Source: Gari tellinella (Eukaryota > Mollusca > Bivalvia > Cardiida > Psammobiidae). From it: a stretch of 64,000 nucleotides of DNA. The notes beneath the pieces were generated by a model. It was not told where the DNA came from, did not search any database, and saw only the letters and a program-made list of their open reading frames with translations. Positions 10,228-20,392 of the stretch are shown here, in pieces. How positions within the stretch are numbered: the stretch's first letter is position 1; each line of letters begins with the position of its first letter. The stretch is from positions 63,013,848 through 63,077,847 of the forward strand of contig OV277871.1 of NCBI GenBank assembly GCA_922989275.2, read 5' to 3'. The position numbers and the translations under genes are program-made.

Positions 10228-10475
10228 CTGTGGAGAAAACGTTATTCTTTCCCAGTAAACGCGTTTACGCAAAAACTATTATTTCCAATGCAAACAGTTT
10301 GGAGCCAGATCAGACGCTAGAGTAACCAGGCGTCTGATCAGGCTCCTAACTGTTTACCACTCAGATAAAAATAGATACTGAAAAATGTCAAAAAGTTGTT
10401 ATTTTTTACATTTAAGTGTTTTGCGTTTGCGTTTCGTTTGCGTTTAAACAGGAAAGAATAACGTTTTCTCCACTG
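10228..10475. mobile_element. Family B miniature element
   Basis: Ends CTGTGGAGAAAACGTTATTC and ATAACGTTTTCTCCACTG, flanked by TA. The core-1 hairpin reads GGAGCCAGATCAGACG on the left and CGTCTGATCAGGCTCC on the right. It lies about 120 bp from the previous copy, which suggests serial insertion. Confidence 0.8.
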
Positions 10476-10567
10476 TACGAGCGCTGAACATAAAACACAT
10501 AAGGTATGTCCAGAATCATGCCAGATGATAGCTTAGAACAAGCTGGGAAGTAAAGCAGAATCCCTTT

Positions 10568-10782
10568 TATGCAAACGTACGCAAACGCAAAGCACTAAAA
10601 CGTAGAAAAGAACAACTTTTGTACAATTCTGATATTTCATGTTTATCTTGGTGGCAAACAGTTTGGAGCCTGATCAGACGCCGGGTTACCCGGCGTCTGA
10701 TCTGGCTCCAAACTGTTTGTATTGGAAATAATAGTTTTAGGGTAAACGCGTTTATTGGGAAAGAATAACAGATTCTCCACTG
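10568..10782. mobile_element. Family B miniature element, one end missing
   Basis: It enters at GCAAACGTACGCAAACGC, has a perfect core-1 hairpin at about 10,655-10,725 (GCCGGGTTACCCGGC apex) and ends AACAGATTCTCCACTG plus TA. The outer CAGTGGAGAA and GGGAAAG block on the other side are gone, replaced by a core-2 trace (GGGAAGTAAAGCAGAATCCC). Confidence 0.75.
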
Positions 10783-10859
10783 TAATTTTTCTTGAACGTC
10801 CTCGTAATACTCAACGCAGAATTTGGAAACAAAAGCGTCTTTTTATATAAGATTGACAG

Positions 10860-11005
10860 TTAATATTTCACTCTGAATTTCAAACAAATTGAACATGATC
10901 AGACACCAGTTTACCTGGCGTTTGATCTGGCTCAAACTGTTTGGAATGTAAAATAACTGTTTTAGCACAAGAACGTTTATATGGGAAGAATACCGTCTTT
11001 ACTAT
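10860..11005. repeat. Degenerate family B / core-1 fragment
   Basis: A core-1 hairpin with several mismatches (GATCAGACACCAGTTTACCTG apex region) is followed by a TTTAGCACAAGAACG block and GGGAAGAATACCGTCTTTAC, an eroded family B end. It lies just downstream of the minus-strand exon at 11,036. Confidence 0.5.
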
Positions 11006-11035
11006 TGCTTGGTTTATAAAGGTGGGGAGACTTAC

Positions 11036-11104
11036 CGATAACGATTTCCGCAATACCAAGAGCAATCAAACCCAGGACAAAGATGATCACACAACAAGAT
11101 AAAC
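11036..11104 (-). CDS. Internal exon encoding a transmembrane helix (unidentified membrane protein)
   Basis: Read on the minus strand, this 69 bp stretch has an acceptor (CTATTTCAG) and a strong donor (GGTAAGTC). One frame is open: two bases complete a codon, then 22 codons (LSCCVIIFVL...GIAEIVIG), then one base. It is therefore a phase 1-1 exon. The 22 residues form one hydrophobic helix. The ALGIAEIVIG ending is reminiscent of small TMEM272-like four-pass proteins, but this is only a resemblance and I cannot confirm the family. A first exon of matching phase lies at 12,400-12,445; a second possible partner of matching phase is at 15,902-16,043. Downstream exons were not found between here and position 1. 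Confidence 0.5.
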
Positions 11105-11305
11105 CTGAAATAGTTATAAATAGACACACGTGAACTGTAACCTTGGTGACTCAATCCCGTTGAAGTCAAACTGATGAGAGACAGAGAGACATAGCTACAT
11201 GTAGAGATAATGAAAAGTGAAATTTTGATAAAAATAAAACTTGCATGCCAATGTATGTGAATGAAGTGGTCCAAGCTTGATGACATAATCGGTCCTTGCA
11301 TTTAA

Positions 11306-12191
11306 GGGTGTATGAAACTCACGAATTTGGGAAATTTTCGAAGTATGTTAAAACACTCTATGATGGTTTTGTATTGAAGAGCTATTTAAGATGAATGAAA
11401 AAATAAAAAAGTGTACATTTTGGTGAACAACTTTTGGCTCTACGGTCATGTAAAATTTAACCCACCCACTCTTTCTTATTTTGTCCTTTTCAAACAGCCC
11501 GCTTCAATAAAATCCATTTCAAATGAAAACAAATAAGATAATTTGGTTTTGTGTTATTTATTTCCTGTCTATGGTAGTATTTCTTCATACAAAAACTAAT
11601 TTAAGAGAAAACAGGCACCAAATGTGAAATTTATAAAGCTCTAAATATCATCGATGTGGTACTTTTTGTAAGTTTTGTAAATGGAGATAACTCTTTTTAC
11701 TTTAATAACTCAAAATGTTCAACACTGACCTTTTAAGTTTAATACTAGAACTATTTCATTTTCAAACCTTTTTACTTTTTTATCATAAAATAAAAAATCT
11801 AATAAAATTATGCCCTATAAAAAGCATATTTTTGATATTCAAGGATCCATATTGTTCAAACCTGGTGCCTGCTTTCTCTAAATTTGGTTTCTATATGTGA
11901 AAATACCACCATAGACATGAAATAAATAAAGAAACCCTAAATTACCATGTTTGTTTTGTTTTGAAATAGATTTTACTGAAGCTTGTACTCTGAATGGGTA
12001 AAATTTGAAAGAAAAGTCCAAATTTGACATACTTTTTTCAAAGTAGCTCAGTAGCTGTAGCTAAAAAAAGGGACACCACCATATATTTTGTTTTTCATTT
12101 TTTCATTCATCATAAACAGCTCTTCCAAAAAACCAATGATAGAAAAAAAGTTTAATACTTTGAAAAAATCGTTTATGGGTTTGATACATCC
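11306..12191. mobile_element. Family I fold-back element with two arms of about 430 bp
   Basis: TTAA flanks both ends (11,302-11,305; 12,192-12,195). The ends are GGGTGTATGAAAC and GATACATCC. The left half (for example GAAGAGCTATTTAAGATGAA, ATTTCCTGTCTATGGTAGTA) pairs with the right half as diverged inverted copies meeting near 11,735. The lone arm at 6,862-7,315 is closer to the right arm. No open frame carries a recognisable transposase. Confidence 0.75.
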
Positions 12192-12399
12192 TTAAAGTTA
12201 ATGTGCAAAATGACGACATTATATTAGTGTAAGCATTCTGAAGGACTAAAAGCAATCAATTATGTCTTGCCGAAATCAAGTTTTGAATAAAGTTATATTT
12301 TACATGTTAAGGAAACGAAACTAGAATAAATGTCTTCTAGTTGCTAAATAAGTTCGACATCCTTGAAACTAATTACTGGAACACATTATGTATACTTAC

Positions 12400-12445
12400 A
12401 CGCCGCCCCGCATATAGCTGCGCCGTCGCTTTCACCTCTCCCCAT
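12400..12445 (-). CDS. Candidate first coding exon of the minus-strand membrane protein gene
   Basis: On the minus strand, CCAGGATGGGGAGAGG gives an ATG with A at -3 and G at +4. The reading continues MGRGESDGAAICGAA plus one base to a strong donor (GCGT|GTAAGTAT). The one-base overhang fits the phase of the exon at 11,036-11,104, giving a cysteine-rich ICGAAC-LSCC junction leading into the helix. The exon is CpG-rich against an AT-rich background, as first exons often are. A TTTATAAAC lies about 27 bases before the ATG, which is too close to serve as the TATA box for a normal leader, so the true 5' end is uncertain. Confidence 0.45.
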
Positions 12446-12560
12446 CCTGGTCGCTCTTGAAAGTCTTTAAGTTTATAAAGCGTTCAAACTGCAATTATAA
12501 ACATTCAAATTTTATTTCGCATTTGGCCTTAGGGATACGTATAAACACCCTTTTAAACAG

Positions 12561-12601
12561 CAAAGAGCTCGTGAGGAGACTACAGCAGCTCTCTGACCAG
12601 G
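12561..12601 (+). CDS. Weak candidate micro-exon (plus strand)
   Basis: TTTTAAACAG|C...CAGG|GTATGT delimits 41 bases. One frame reads KELVRRLQQLSDQ, a charged amphipathic stretch of coiled-coil type. Length and splice sites fit, but with a single short exon and no partner it could be chance. Confidence 0.2.
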
Positions 12602-12703
12602 GTATGTATACGTGTCGTTTTACAATATAATGTAAACAAAACCCAACCCTAAATAGTAAAACATTGACTACAGTTAAATGAAACCTGAACTTCTACAGTT
12701 TAA

Positions 12704-13240
12704 AGCGACTCGCAACCAGATGGTGCATTAAAAATAGTAATTTGTAAATATGTGTCAAACGCTTATATAAATGGTAAAGAATTTGTTTAGGATAAGAAAT
12801 TCTGTTTAAAAAAATGTATTTCAATAAAAAAAAATACTGGTCTCTGGTGGGATTCGAACCCGGGGCCCGGCATTGGCGGACAGAAGGCAAAATAGGGGAA
12901 ACCGCTTAGACCAATGGACCACGGAACTATCCGTTTATCTCGGATCGATTTAACGTATTTCAATGTGTAGCCATCGAAAGTGCATACAACTTCGTAATTC
13001 GGCTCGTGTTTATGTCTGAGCCCGTGTAGAGAAGCAACAACAACAACTATACCGTCTACTAGTCGGTATAGAAAAACGATGGAAAATATCTAAAAATCTA
13101 AGATTCGGTGACGATTCTTGAAACTTTTTTTGGACTGATCATATTTGTTTAATGTCAGAAGCCAAATAATGCCACAAATTTGCTTTTATTTGAGTATTTT
13201 ATTTTATTTTGACAAGTACACCATCCGGTTGCGAGTCCCT
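12704..13240 (-). mobile_element. Family F composite element (tRNA-like module on minus strand)
   Basis: TTAA at both borders (12,700-12,703; 13,241-13,244). Ends AGCGACTCGCAACCAGATGG and CCATCCGGTTGCGAGTCCCT. The tRNA-like part (minus strand, about 12,842-12,935) has A-box-like TGGTCTAAGCGG and B-box GGTTCGAATCC with the flanking pair GGG/CCC. A conserved GAAGCAACAACAACAACTA block lies toward the right end. At 537 bp it is the best preserved of four copies. Confidence 0.8.
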
Positions 13241-13244
13241 TTAA

Positions 13245-14170
13245 GGTTAACCTAGTTATGCCCGTTTACGCCATTTAAATACAAAGTGGATTTATCATAG
13301 TTATATACTAAGCCAAAAAAAAGAAATAGAGAATATTTGGTGACTAGCAAGGCGGATGAATATATGGCGAACCTGATATTTTCAGAAGCCGAGCCAGATA
13401 ACATTTCTCATTCAGAGCTAGGAACCAAATATTCTATTTATCCTTGTCACAATAGTAAAATAAATAGAGAATGCTTTTTTTAAAGCTAGAATCCTTTTTT
13501 GGTCTATATAAGGTTCTCACTAAAGAACTATGTTACTCTAGAAAAAAGCGCTATTATATAGATGACGTAAGTGACGTCACATATTAGTTACGTTGAAAAG
13601 AAATAAAAGAACCTTTAAAAATCTAGTGTTTTTTCACTCAGGAAGTCTAAAAGGTGGACAATTATAGAAGTTTCTCAGCAAGCGACTGGGGGCGCGTACT
13701 CTATAACGCTTTGATTGCATCGAATAGTTCGAATAAACGTCGTTACACGTAGGATTCTGTTGAAAGAGTTTTAGAATACGTTTCCAAACGGCGGGAAAAA
13801 TAAGCGTCTCGGTGGAAAAAAATAGTTCCGACTACAGGTCATGTGACCAACTGACATAATAACATCGGTCATGTGACCAACTAGCATAATAAAGCAAAGT
13901 TTATCTGTCACCCCTTTATCCGTCAGGAAAATAGGCACATGACAGGATAAAGTACCCACTTTTCTAAATTATCAGCCTCCTATACATAAACTGTATTTAA
14001 ATTTTATTTTAAAAAAAGTAGCAGGCGACATGAAATCATTGTGGCTAAATAACTGGCGTATTGTATTGAAAATAAAAGGGTCATAACAGTGTAGACTAAG
14101 ATTAATCAGACGCCGCATAAAGCACCAGTGGCCCTTTTATAGGACGCCAGACACAAATGGCTTATACCCT
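13245..14170. other. No recognised gene; faint repeat traces
   Basis: It contains a direct repeat of GGTCATGTGACCAACT (13,838-13,881) and AATAGAGAATATTTGG / AATAGAGAATGC motifs. I see no splice-bounded open frame I would call. Confidence 0.3.
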
Positions 14171-14175
14171 TCACT

Positions 14176-14840
14176 CTCAATGACGCTAAAAGGCGCGTTT
14201 GCAAACAGTTTTGAACTTTTAACTTTTTGATATACTTTTTTAAATGTCTTCAGTCATACTGCCTTGTATTTAACTTTGCAACGATATTGCAGACGGCAAT
14301 ATTAAAACAGACGACAATATGGCGGTGAAAGGGTAAAGATCTGACGATAGATTTGATCACGAAAGTAATGTGTGAAAGACTAGCGTGGATACCCCGTAAG
14401 CCATGTCACTGCTTAATTCAGAATAAATATAAAGCAGAAAATGATAGGTGAATCTTTCAATTAGAAACCAGTGACATTAGATTAAGCAGTAACATGTTTA
14501 TATAGATTATGTATACCTAACTAGATGAACACAGATAATTGAATGACTTCCGCAACACAATTCTCACAATGAATACGCATCAATTTGATAACAATGACTG
14601 TTATAGTGTGTGTGTGTGTGTGTGTGTGTGTGGGGGGGGGGTGCTATTCATTCCCACTTATATATTTCACTCTCAATGACGTCATAAAGCGCATAATTTG
14701 CAAACAGTTTTGAACGTGATCAGACGCCGCTTGCTTTAAAAATAACATCAGTTATATTGCTTTAAATCTAACTTTGAAACGATATTGCAGACAGCATTAT
14801 TAAAGCAGACCACAATGACGCGGTGAAGAGGTAAATATAT
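14176..14840. repeat. Two decayed family A elements around a GT/G tract
   Basis: Both contain TTCACTCTCAATGACG, GCAAACAGTTTTGAAC, an AACGATATTGCAGAC block and a GGCGGTGAAAGGG or GCGGTGAAGAGG end. The core hairpins are incomplete. Between them (14,610-14,641) a (GT)n tract runs into ten G. Confidence 0.5.
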
Positions 14841-14934
14841 AAAAAACAATTATAACGAAAGGGTTAAACGAATAAAGCGCAGACACCATGCACTAAAATG
14901 TTTGAAATTACATTTTCTATCAAGAGTGCTAACG

Positions 14935-15030
14935 AATCTTTTAAATCTGAGTTGCAAACAGTTTGGAGCCAGATCAGTCGCCGAATTACTCGGTGTCTGA
15001 CCTGGTTCCAAACAGTTTTCAATGGACATA
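14935..15030. repeat. Core-1 hairpin fragment (family B type)
   Basis: GCAAACAGTTTGGAGCCAGA is paired with TCTGACCTGGTTCCAAACAG around CGCCGAATTACTCGGTG. The stem has some mismatches. A TAGCATTAACGCC trace follows, as in family B. Confidence 0.5.
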
Positions 15031-15066
15031 AAGGGTTTAGCATTAACGCCTATGTAATTCTACGTA

Positions 15067-15220
15067 CAGTAAAACATCTCTATAACGACCACTAAATTGT
15101 GTTAATTAGCAGGTATTTACGACAGGTGACTGCTTAAAGTAAGGTGACAGGAAAACTGTCACCTGTCGTTTAAATATCAATTAGCATTCGCTTTAGTGGT
15201 AGTAATAGAAAGGTTTTACT
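15067..15220. mobile_element. Family E miniature element (TA-flanked, core-2-like hairpin)
   Basis: TA then CAGTAAAACATCTCTATAAC; right end TAGTAATAGAAAGGTTTTAC. Inside, GACAGGTGACTGCTTAAAG and GGTGACAGGAAAACTGTCACC form a shortened hairpin. The GTGTTAATTAGCAGGTATTT block is shared with 63,048. Confidence 0.65.
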
Positions 15221-15301
15221 ATACATGGAAATAACCTATTTTCACTGTAGTTTAACCTGAATTAAATACATGTTCACAATGTGATTGTCGTGTAACAATG
15301 T

Positions 15302-15580
15302 GATTTGACCCCCTCACTGCCATGTTCAATTCATTTGCAAACGGTCTAGAGTCAGATTATTCGCCGATTTATTTGCTGGTTTATTACGGCTGGCAACAAT
15401 TATCACAAGCGCTCATTTAGAATTTTCTGTTGTACTTTCATTTTGCTTAAAAAGATCAGCCTGCATTCAATAAAACTGAACCCCAATATTTTAGACTGAT
15501 CAGACGCCGCCTGATCTGGCTCAAAACTGTTTGCATGCGGTAGGAATCGCGTTTATTGTGAAAGAATAACACCGACCGCC
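15302..15580. repeat. Decayed family A/B fragments
   Basis: CCCCCTCACTGCCATG starts a family A trace; ACTGATCAGACGCCGCCTGATCTGGC is a collapsed core-1; AATCGCGTTTATTGTGAAAG is a family B right-end block. No host gene is seen. Confidence 0.45.
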
Positions 15581-15839
15581 TCTCCGGTAATGGCTATATA
15601 TGTCACACCTATACTAGTATATATCCTTAGCAAGCCTGACCCATTTTGTACACATAACACAGACACTACGGGACTAATTTGGAGCTTTTTTCTGAATAAA
15701 CGCTACACTCTGACATCTCAAATCTACGCCGACGTGTCAAAACAAAACCGAAAGTGACAATCTTTTTAAGAGGCGCTATATTTAAATCGCGTTCACGTAA
15801 TGCGCGAATTAGTTAAAAAACAACAACAAAAAAACGATC

Positions 15840-16160
15840 CTGAGCTCAGTTTGAGCTCAGTTTGAGATTTGTGAGCTTTGTGTTGACATGTTGAGTGTTA
15901 CTGAATTCGAGCATGAGTGCTATTATAACGGGTTTTGACAAAAAAGGTCGCGTACATTTCAAACCGAAAGTAGAAAGATGGACCGTTTCGGTCCCTCTGT
16001 CATTCGCATTTTTCCAATCTTGCAAACTTGTGTCTGGATCCATTTTCGATGCTGCCTTAAAGTGTAACATTTTGCAGGAGACCATTGATATTCTAGGAAT
16101 AGGAAGTGCCGAATCTAGCCTTTCAGAAAGGTCTTCCAGCGCGATGTGCGAATCGTAACT
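15840..16160. other. Unrecognised stretch with overlapping open frames on both strands
   Basis: The sequence is non-repetitive. On the minus strand, GAAAATGG at 16,043 gives an ATG in good context with a 47-codon frame (MDPDTSLQDWKNAND...) ending in a hydrophobic PVIIALMLEF and a possible phase-1 donor A|GTAACA at 15,902. That phase also fits the helix exon at 11,036, so this could be an alternative first exon. On the plus strand an overlapping frame from ATG 15,913 to 16,158 encodes 81 residues (MSAIITGFDKKGRVHFKPKV...). Neither matches a family I recognise; at most one is real. Confidence 0.25.
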
Positions 16161-16814
16161 TTTTCATTCTACGGAAGCCAAAATGTGTCATAAACGTCAA
16201 AACGTTTTTATACGTTATGGGTGTTAGAAAGGATATAGAACACAATGTAATCAATTCGTCCCATACAGTGACACATTAGCGCTATAAATACATAATATAT
16301 TATAATGATTATAGTGATCCTCTACCATTTAACTCTTTAGTGCTGGAAATTAGTTTAACCCTTATCAGGCTGAAGTGGCCCCTGTTTTGATTATTTCGTT
16401 TGCAAAAAACTCAATAGCAGTCTTTATGCGGTTTGAACAGAAGAAAGAACAGACTGTAAATCAATAAAGATCGTAGATCAATCTCCTAAAAGTTAACCAT
16501 CTAATAGAGTCTGCATTACATTGTGAAAATCAACCTCAAATAGTCAAAACTGGGCTAGACTTAGCTAGAAGTTTCAGGTCTCAATGAGTCAATGAGGTTT
16601 GTTGCCGCTTAGAGGATGATGGAAGCTTCCTGCTTGACTTTCATCCTGCTTAAAAGTTACACCTGCTTTAAACGCACCCAAATTAATATTCATTTGCGAT
16701 AACGGGTATAACATCAGTGTTAATTGTATTACAAATGTGAGCTTTTGAAAATGTGTTAACCCTTTCACCACCTACGGCGTTACGCGGCGTCTGATCGGGA
16801 ACTAGACTATTGGA

Positions 16815-17355
16815 GTCATTGACAGTGAAAGTTTAAACAAAATTTAATGCAACTTAGGAAATGGATGACTGCTACCTCCGGGCCATGTTCTTGCTGTAGA
16901 TATTGTGGGTCTAAATGGGAGTTCTGGAATTGTACCGTTTGCCCATGCCTGTCCGGTGGATCTTGATGGTAGGGATTGCCCCTGATCTCTTTGAAACCGA
17001 CTGGCTTGGGGTTTGCGGTATAATTCAAGGACAGCTTCTTATCTTGATGTTTTATAAACTAAGGGTGTAATTTCAGCCATGGAACATGTAGGTCCCGCGG
17101 GTGTGGGGTGGAGAGGGTAGATTGTACTTAGCCGGTCGGTTCATTACTGATTGATGGGGGTAATGTGATCGCCGTTTTGGGGGACTGTCTTTTATATGTT
17201 TATTCATGTTTTATTTCAGATCTAATTGTAGTTATTTTGTCTTTTCACGATTTATAGGTACATATGTGTTATTTCATGTAAAGCGCTTTTGAACGCACAA
17301 TCCCTATGTGAAAAGAGCGCTATATAAATCTGGTATAATAATAATAATAAATAAT
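16815..17355 (-). repeat. Dispersed repeat with AAT-rich tail (copy of the 3.0 kb repeat)
   Basis: Inverted relative to 3,030-3,620. It contains TAGATATTGTGGGTCTAAATGGGAGTTC-type sequence, GGTGGATCTTGATGGTAGG, and ends GAAAAGAGCGCTATATAAAT followed by an AATAATAATAAT tract. Confidence 0.5.
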
Positions 17356-17359
17356 AATA

Positions 17360-17880
17360 ATATAACTTAACTTTCTATGCAATGATATAGTTAAATAAAA
17401 ATTTTATAACTAAAATTTTTATTTCGAATCATCTTATCTAACCCCAGTCATCTCAAAATAGCATTAGCCTCGCGTCTGAATCCCCCTATAACCCCATCAC
17501 TTACCAATAACACTAAATGATGGGACACGTCTAACGAAACGTAGTACGATAAAAATGGCCTTTAGTCAAAACTTTTAAAAACATCTTATTTCTGATTTCT
17601 CTATCTAATCGTGTTTTGTGTCTTCTTTTTGGTATCATCTTGACAGGGTGATTTTGAGAAAAAATGAGAATCTGACATAAAAAAATTACGACAAAATTTG
17701 TCGTTCAGCGATGTTTCGTATGACGGGTCTCTGGAGAATAGGCTTGATGAGAGGTTTTGTCCATTTGGTTTTCCTCCAGCCCTAACTTAGTGATTAATGG
17801 GTGACCCCTATGGTTGTAACTACGCCCATATCGTCCGTATACCATCGTCCTAAGTGTTACCTGTACTCAGCAGTGTAACG
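17360..17880. other. Unassigned, non-repetitive within the window
   Basis: A strong minus-strand donor-like ATTG|GTAAGTGA sits at 17,501-17,512. Upstream of it on that strand a short frame starts MIPKRRHKTRLDREIRNKM but stops before the donor. I do not call a gene. A fragment of another dispersed repeat is possible. Confidence 0.25.
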
Positions 17881-17889
17881 TGTAGATTT

Positions 17890-18090
17890 CAGTACAACCT
17901 TTCCTAGTATTACGACCACTGAACAGAAAACACAATGATGGAACAAAACACAAGTAACAGCTTAAAGCAAGATCAAAGCCAAGCAAAGGCTCATACATGT
18001 GGTTTTCTGCTTAAGTTTAATATTGCTTTAAGCAGCTACCTGACTTAAACACCCAAAAAATATTCTCTACTAGTGATCGTTATAGGTGGT
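17890..18090. repeat. Degenerate family E / core-2 fragment
   Basis: It contains TTACGACCACTGAAC, AACAGCTTAAAGCAAGATCAAAG and its loose complement CTTAAGTTTAATATTGCTTTAAG, as in the family E layout. Ends are eroded. A GGT run (18,088-18,102) follows. Confidence 0.4.
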
Positions 18091-18387
18091 GGTGGTGGTG
18101 GTGGGATGTAGGGCGGTACTGGTTTCCAGTCTCTTTAAGCAAAAATGAAAGTAAAGAAGAAAGTATCAATGGGAACTTTCTGCTTTTCTCTCATCGTGCA
18201 TTTAACTTCCACATGTGTCTTACACCGTCATGCTGAGTCTTATTTTAAGTGTATTTATCGAGAGAAGGTACATGTATAGGTGTATGTGGGATTATGTGGA
18301 TCAGTTCAGTAAATTGTGTCATAAGTGACCACTCAAAAGAAGGTCAGTTGGTCAGGGTTTTGCTTAATCCTTTCATGGTCATGTTAA

Positions 18388-19430
18388 GGCCTTTCGCATA
18401 CGGAAGTCGGTCTTGCGGGCGAGCGGATATGCATCTTGACGACATAGACTTTTTCCGTACGTGCATATACTAGAAAATTTATATAAAGGCAATGTTGATA
18501 CGAGTTAGTAAAATCCTTCATAGCGCAGTCAGTAGAGTGATTGACTAGCAATTCAAAGGTCATAGGTTCGAGACCCATCCGATCCAAATAATTTTTTAAG
18601 TGTCCGATTTATTGAATTGTCAATCCATAACGCAGTGACCAAGGGACATTTTATGTTTAGTCTTCGTTTATTAGAATTAATGATGTTATATACGGTCCAA
18701 TTATATGTCCACTTACATGTACGTTTTAGTTTAATGACTTACAAGTCAATAAAATCGGTATACATGTATACGATTTTATCAAACTATAAAGCCAAACATT
18801 GAAGCTTATCAATACGTCAACCTTTTCAAGATGGATATTGCCCATTATTATTATGTTTAAACAATATAAATTTTAACCTTGTATGCAAGTCCATGAATAA
18901 ATAATAATGCATTTTAATGACAGAATTTTAATTTTAAGGTAGGTAACTGTATTTCAACTTCAAATATCCCTCAGTTTAATAAGAAAATCTGTTATTACAA
19001 CATTTCCTGACTGTAATATTTTCTACTTTTTTCTGACTACCTATTTCATCAACCATATATTTGAATAAAATGAAAACAAATATACATTGAATGCGTCAGT
19101 TTTCTGTAATTCATTTTTTTTAACATTTTGCAATATTTAAATAGCTGATAACCTCTTTCTAAACACCTTTATTCAAAATGTTTTAGCTTTTCTTGTAATG
19201 AATGTTGAGGACTACTTATTGGGCGAGACTTATAATCATTAGCTTTATTTATTTTTGAGAAAAATAAAATCATCAACATTCCCGGTTTTTGTCAGAAAAA
19301 GAGACCTTAACGACAAACCACACGATAAATATTGCCTATATTTTCACACATTGTTTCTTAGGCTATTATCATTCTTCATGAAAAATTTCATAATACCTTG
19401 TATGGAAACTAAGCGCACCCGCGAAGTACC
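18388..19430 (+). mobile_element. Family H composite element (1,043 bp)
   Basis: TTAA at 18,384-18,387 and 19,431-19,434. Ends GGCCTTTCGCATACGG and CGCGAAGTACC. The tRNA-like module at about 18,517-18,590 has an A-box-like TAGCGCAGTCAGTAGAG and B-box GGTTCGAGACC, preceded by GGGCGAGCGGATATGC. The rest is collinear with the inverted copy at 7,446-8,482, including ACCACACGATAAAT and GGCTATTATCATTCTTCATG. Confidence 0.75.
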
Positions 19431-19676
19431 TTAATCACTAGGGTTTTTTACCCCTTCACCTCCATATTATCGTCTGCTTCTAAAGTGTTGTCTGCAATAT
19501 CGTTTCAAAGATCTGACCAGGATCAAAACTGTTTGCAATTGCGCTTCATGGCGTCATTGAGAGAGAAAGTGTTAATGCCGAATAGAAATGTAGCGTAGAA
19601 AATGAAACCCCCCTCCCCCGTGTCATTTCTATCCTGTATTAACAAATAACCTTTAGAGGTCTCAGTGCTGTTTTAA

Positions 19677-19886
19677 CCATTTCACTGTCAATGAATGACG
19701 TCAATGTGCGCATTTGCAAACAGTTTGCATCCTGGTCAGACGCCGCTTTACACTACATCTGACCAGGATCCCAACTGTTTTACACTCATTTTGATATTTC
19801 GTTAGTCATATTGTCTTAAATCTTACTCTGAAAGATATTGTAGACAATAATATTGAAGCGGACGACAATATGGCGGTGAAGGTTGT
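19677..19886. mobile_element. Family A miniature element
   Basis: TTAA (19,673-19,676) then CCATTTCACTGTCAATG. The core-1 hairpin is present but mismatched near the apex (CGCCGCTTTACACTACATCTG). The right end GGCGGTGAAGGTTGTG has lost its TTAA. A shorter family A remnant, 19,451-19,571, ends AGAGAGAAAGTG before TTAA. Confidence 0.6.
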
Positions 19887-20123
19887 GAAAACCTGACAAT
19901 AAATTTGATAATCGCGTGATTCATGTATAGTTGTGTTATACATGTATAACTTCCGTATTTGTACATTATCAGTTATCTGTGATTCAGATACAGTATATAG
20001 ATGGATGTAAGGACAATGACAGAGAAGACCATATCTCTTCAATGAGTGTTCTGTCTTACATGTTCTTACATTTACCTTCATACTTAAAATGGACAATACA
20101 AGTTTATTTGACTAATTAGGGTT

Positions 20124-20392
20124 ATGTTAAGTGCTTGTGTGGCGGCTTGTGTGGCGGCTGTCGCCCCGTACTTCGTTCTCAGTGTTGTTATACTTTCTGG
20201 TCCTTTGGAATCATTGATTTCAGCGCATTTACAGTTGAAAGTTGAATTCCGCTTAAGCTGGTGCTAGGGGGCGTGAGCACTGTTGCATATTTCAGTATTG
20301 CTCATGAACAGACTCAATTAAACCGAGTCTGCAATTTTCAGTATTTGTTTTGTTTTCTGTGCTTTCAAAGGATCTCCCCTTATTCAGATTTA
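20124..20392 (+). repeat. Family K dispersed repeat, copy 1
   Basis: Begins ATGTTAAGTGCTTGTGTGGC and ends CAAAGGATCTCCCCTTATT. It is almost identical to 56,173-56,436. It contains the hairpin CAGACTCAATTAAACCGAGTCTG. This copy has a short internal duplication (GGCGGCTTGTGTGGCGGC). Confidence 0.75.

Noticed and set aside
17500..17700. Minus-strand exon ending at the GTAAGTGA donor near 17,506
   Set aside because: The only ATG frame stops before the donor, and the frame that reaches the donor has no acceptor with a pyrimidine tract.
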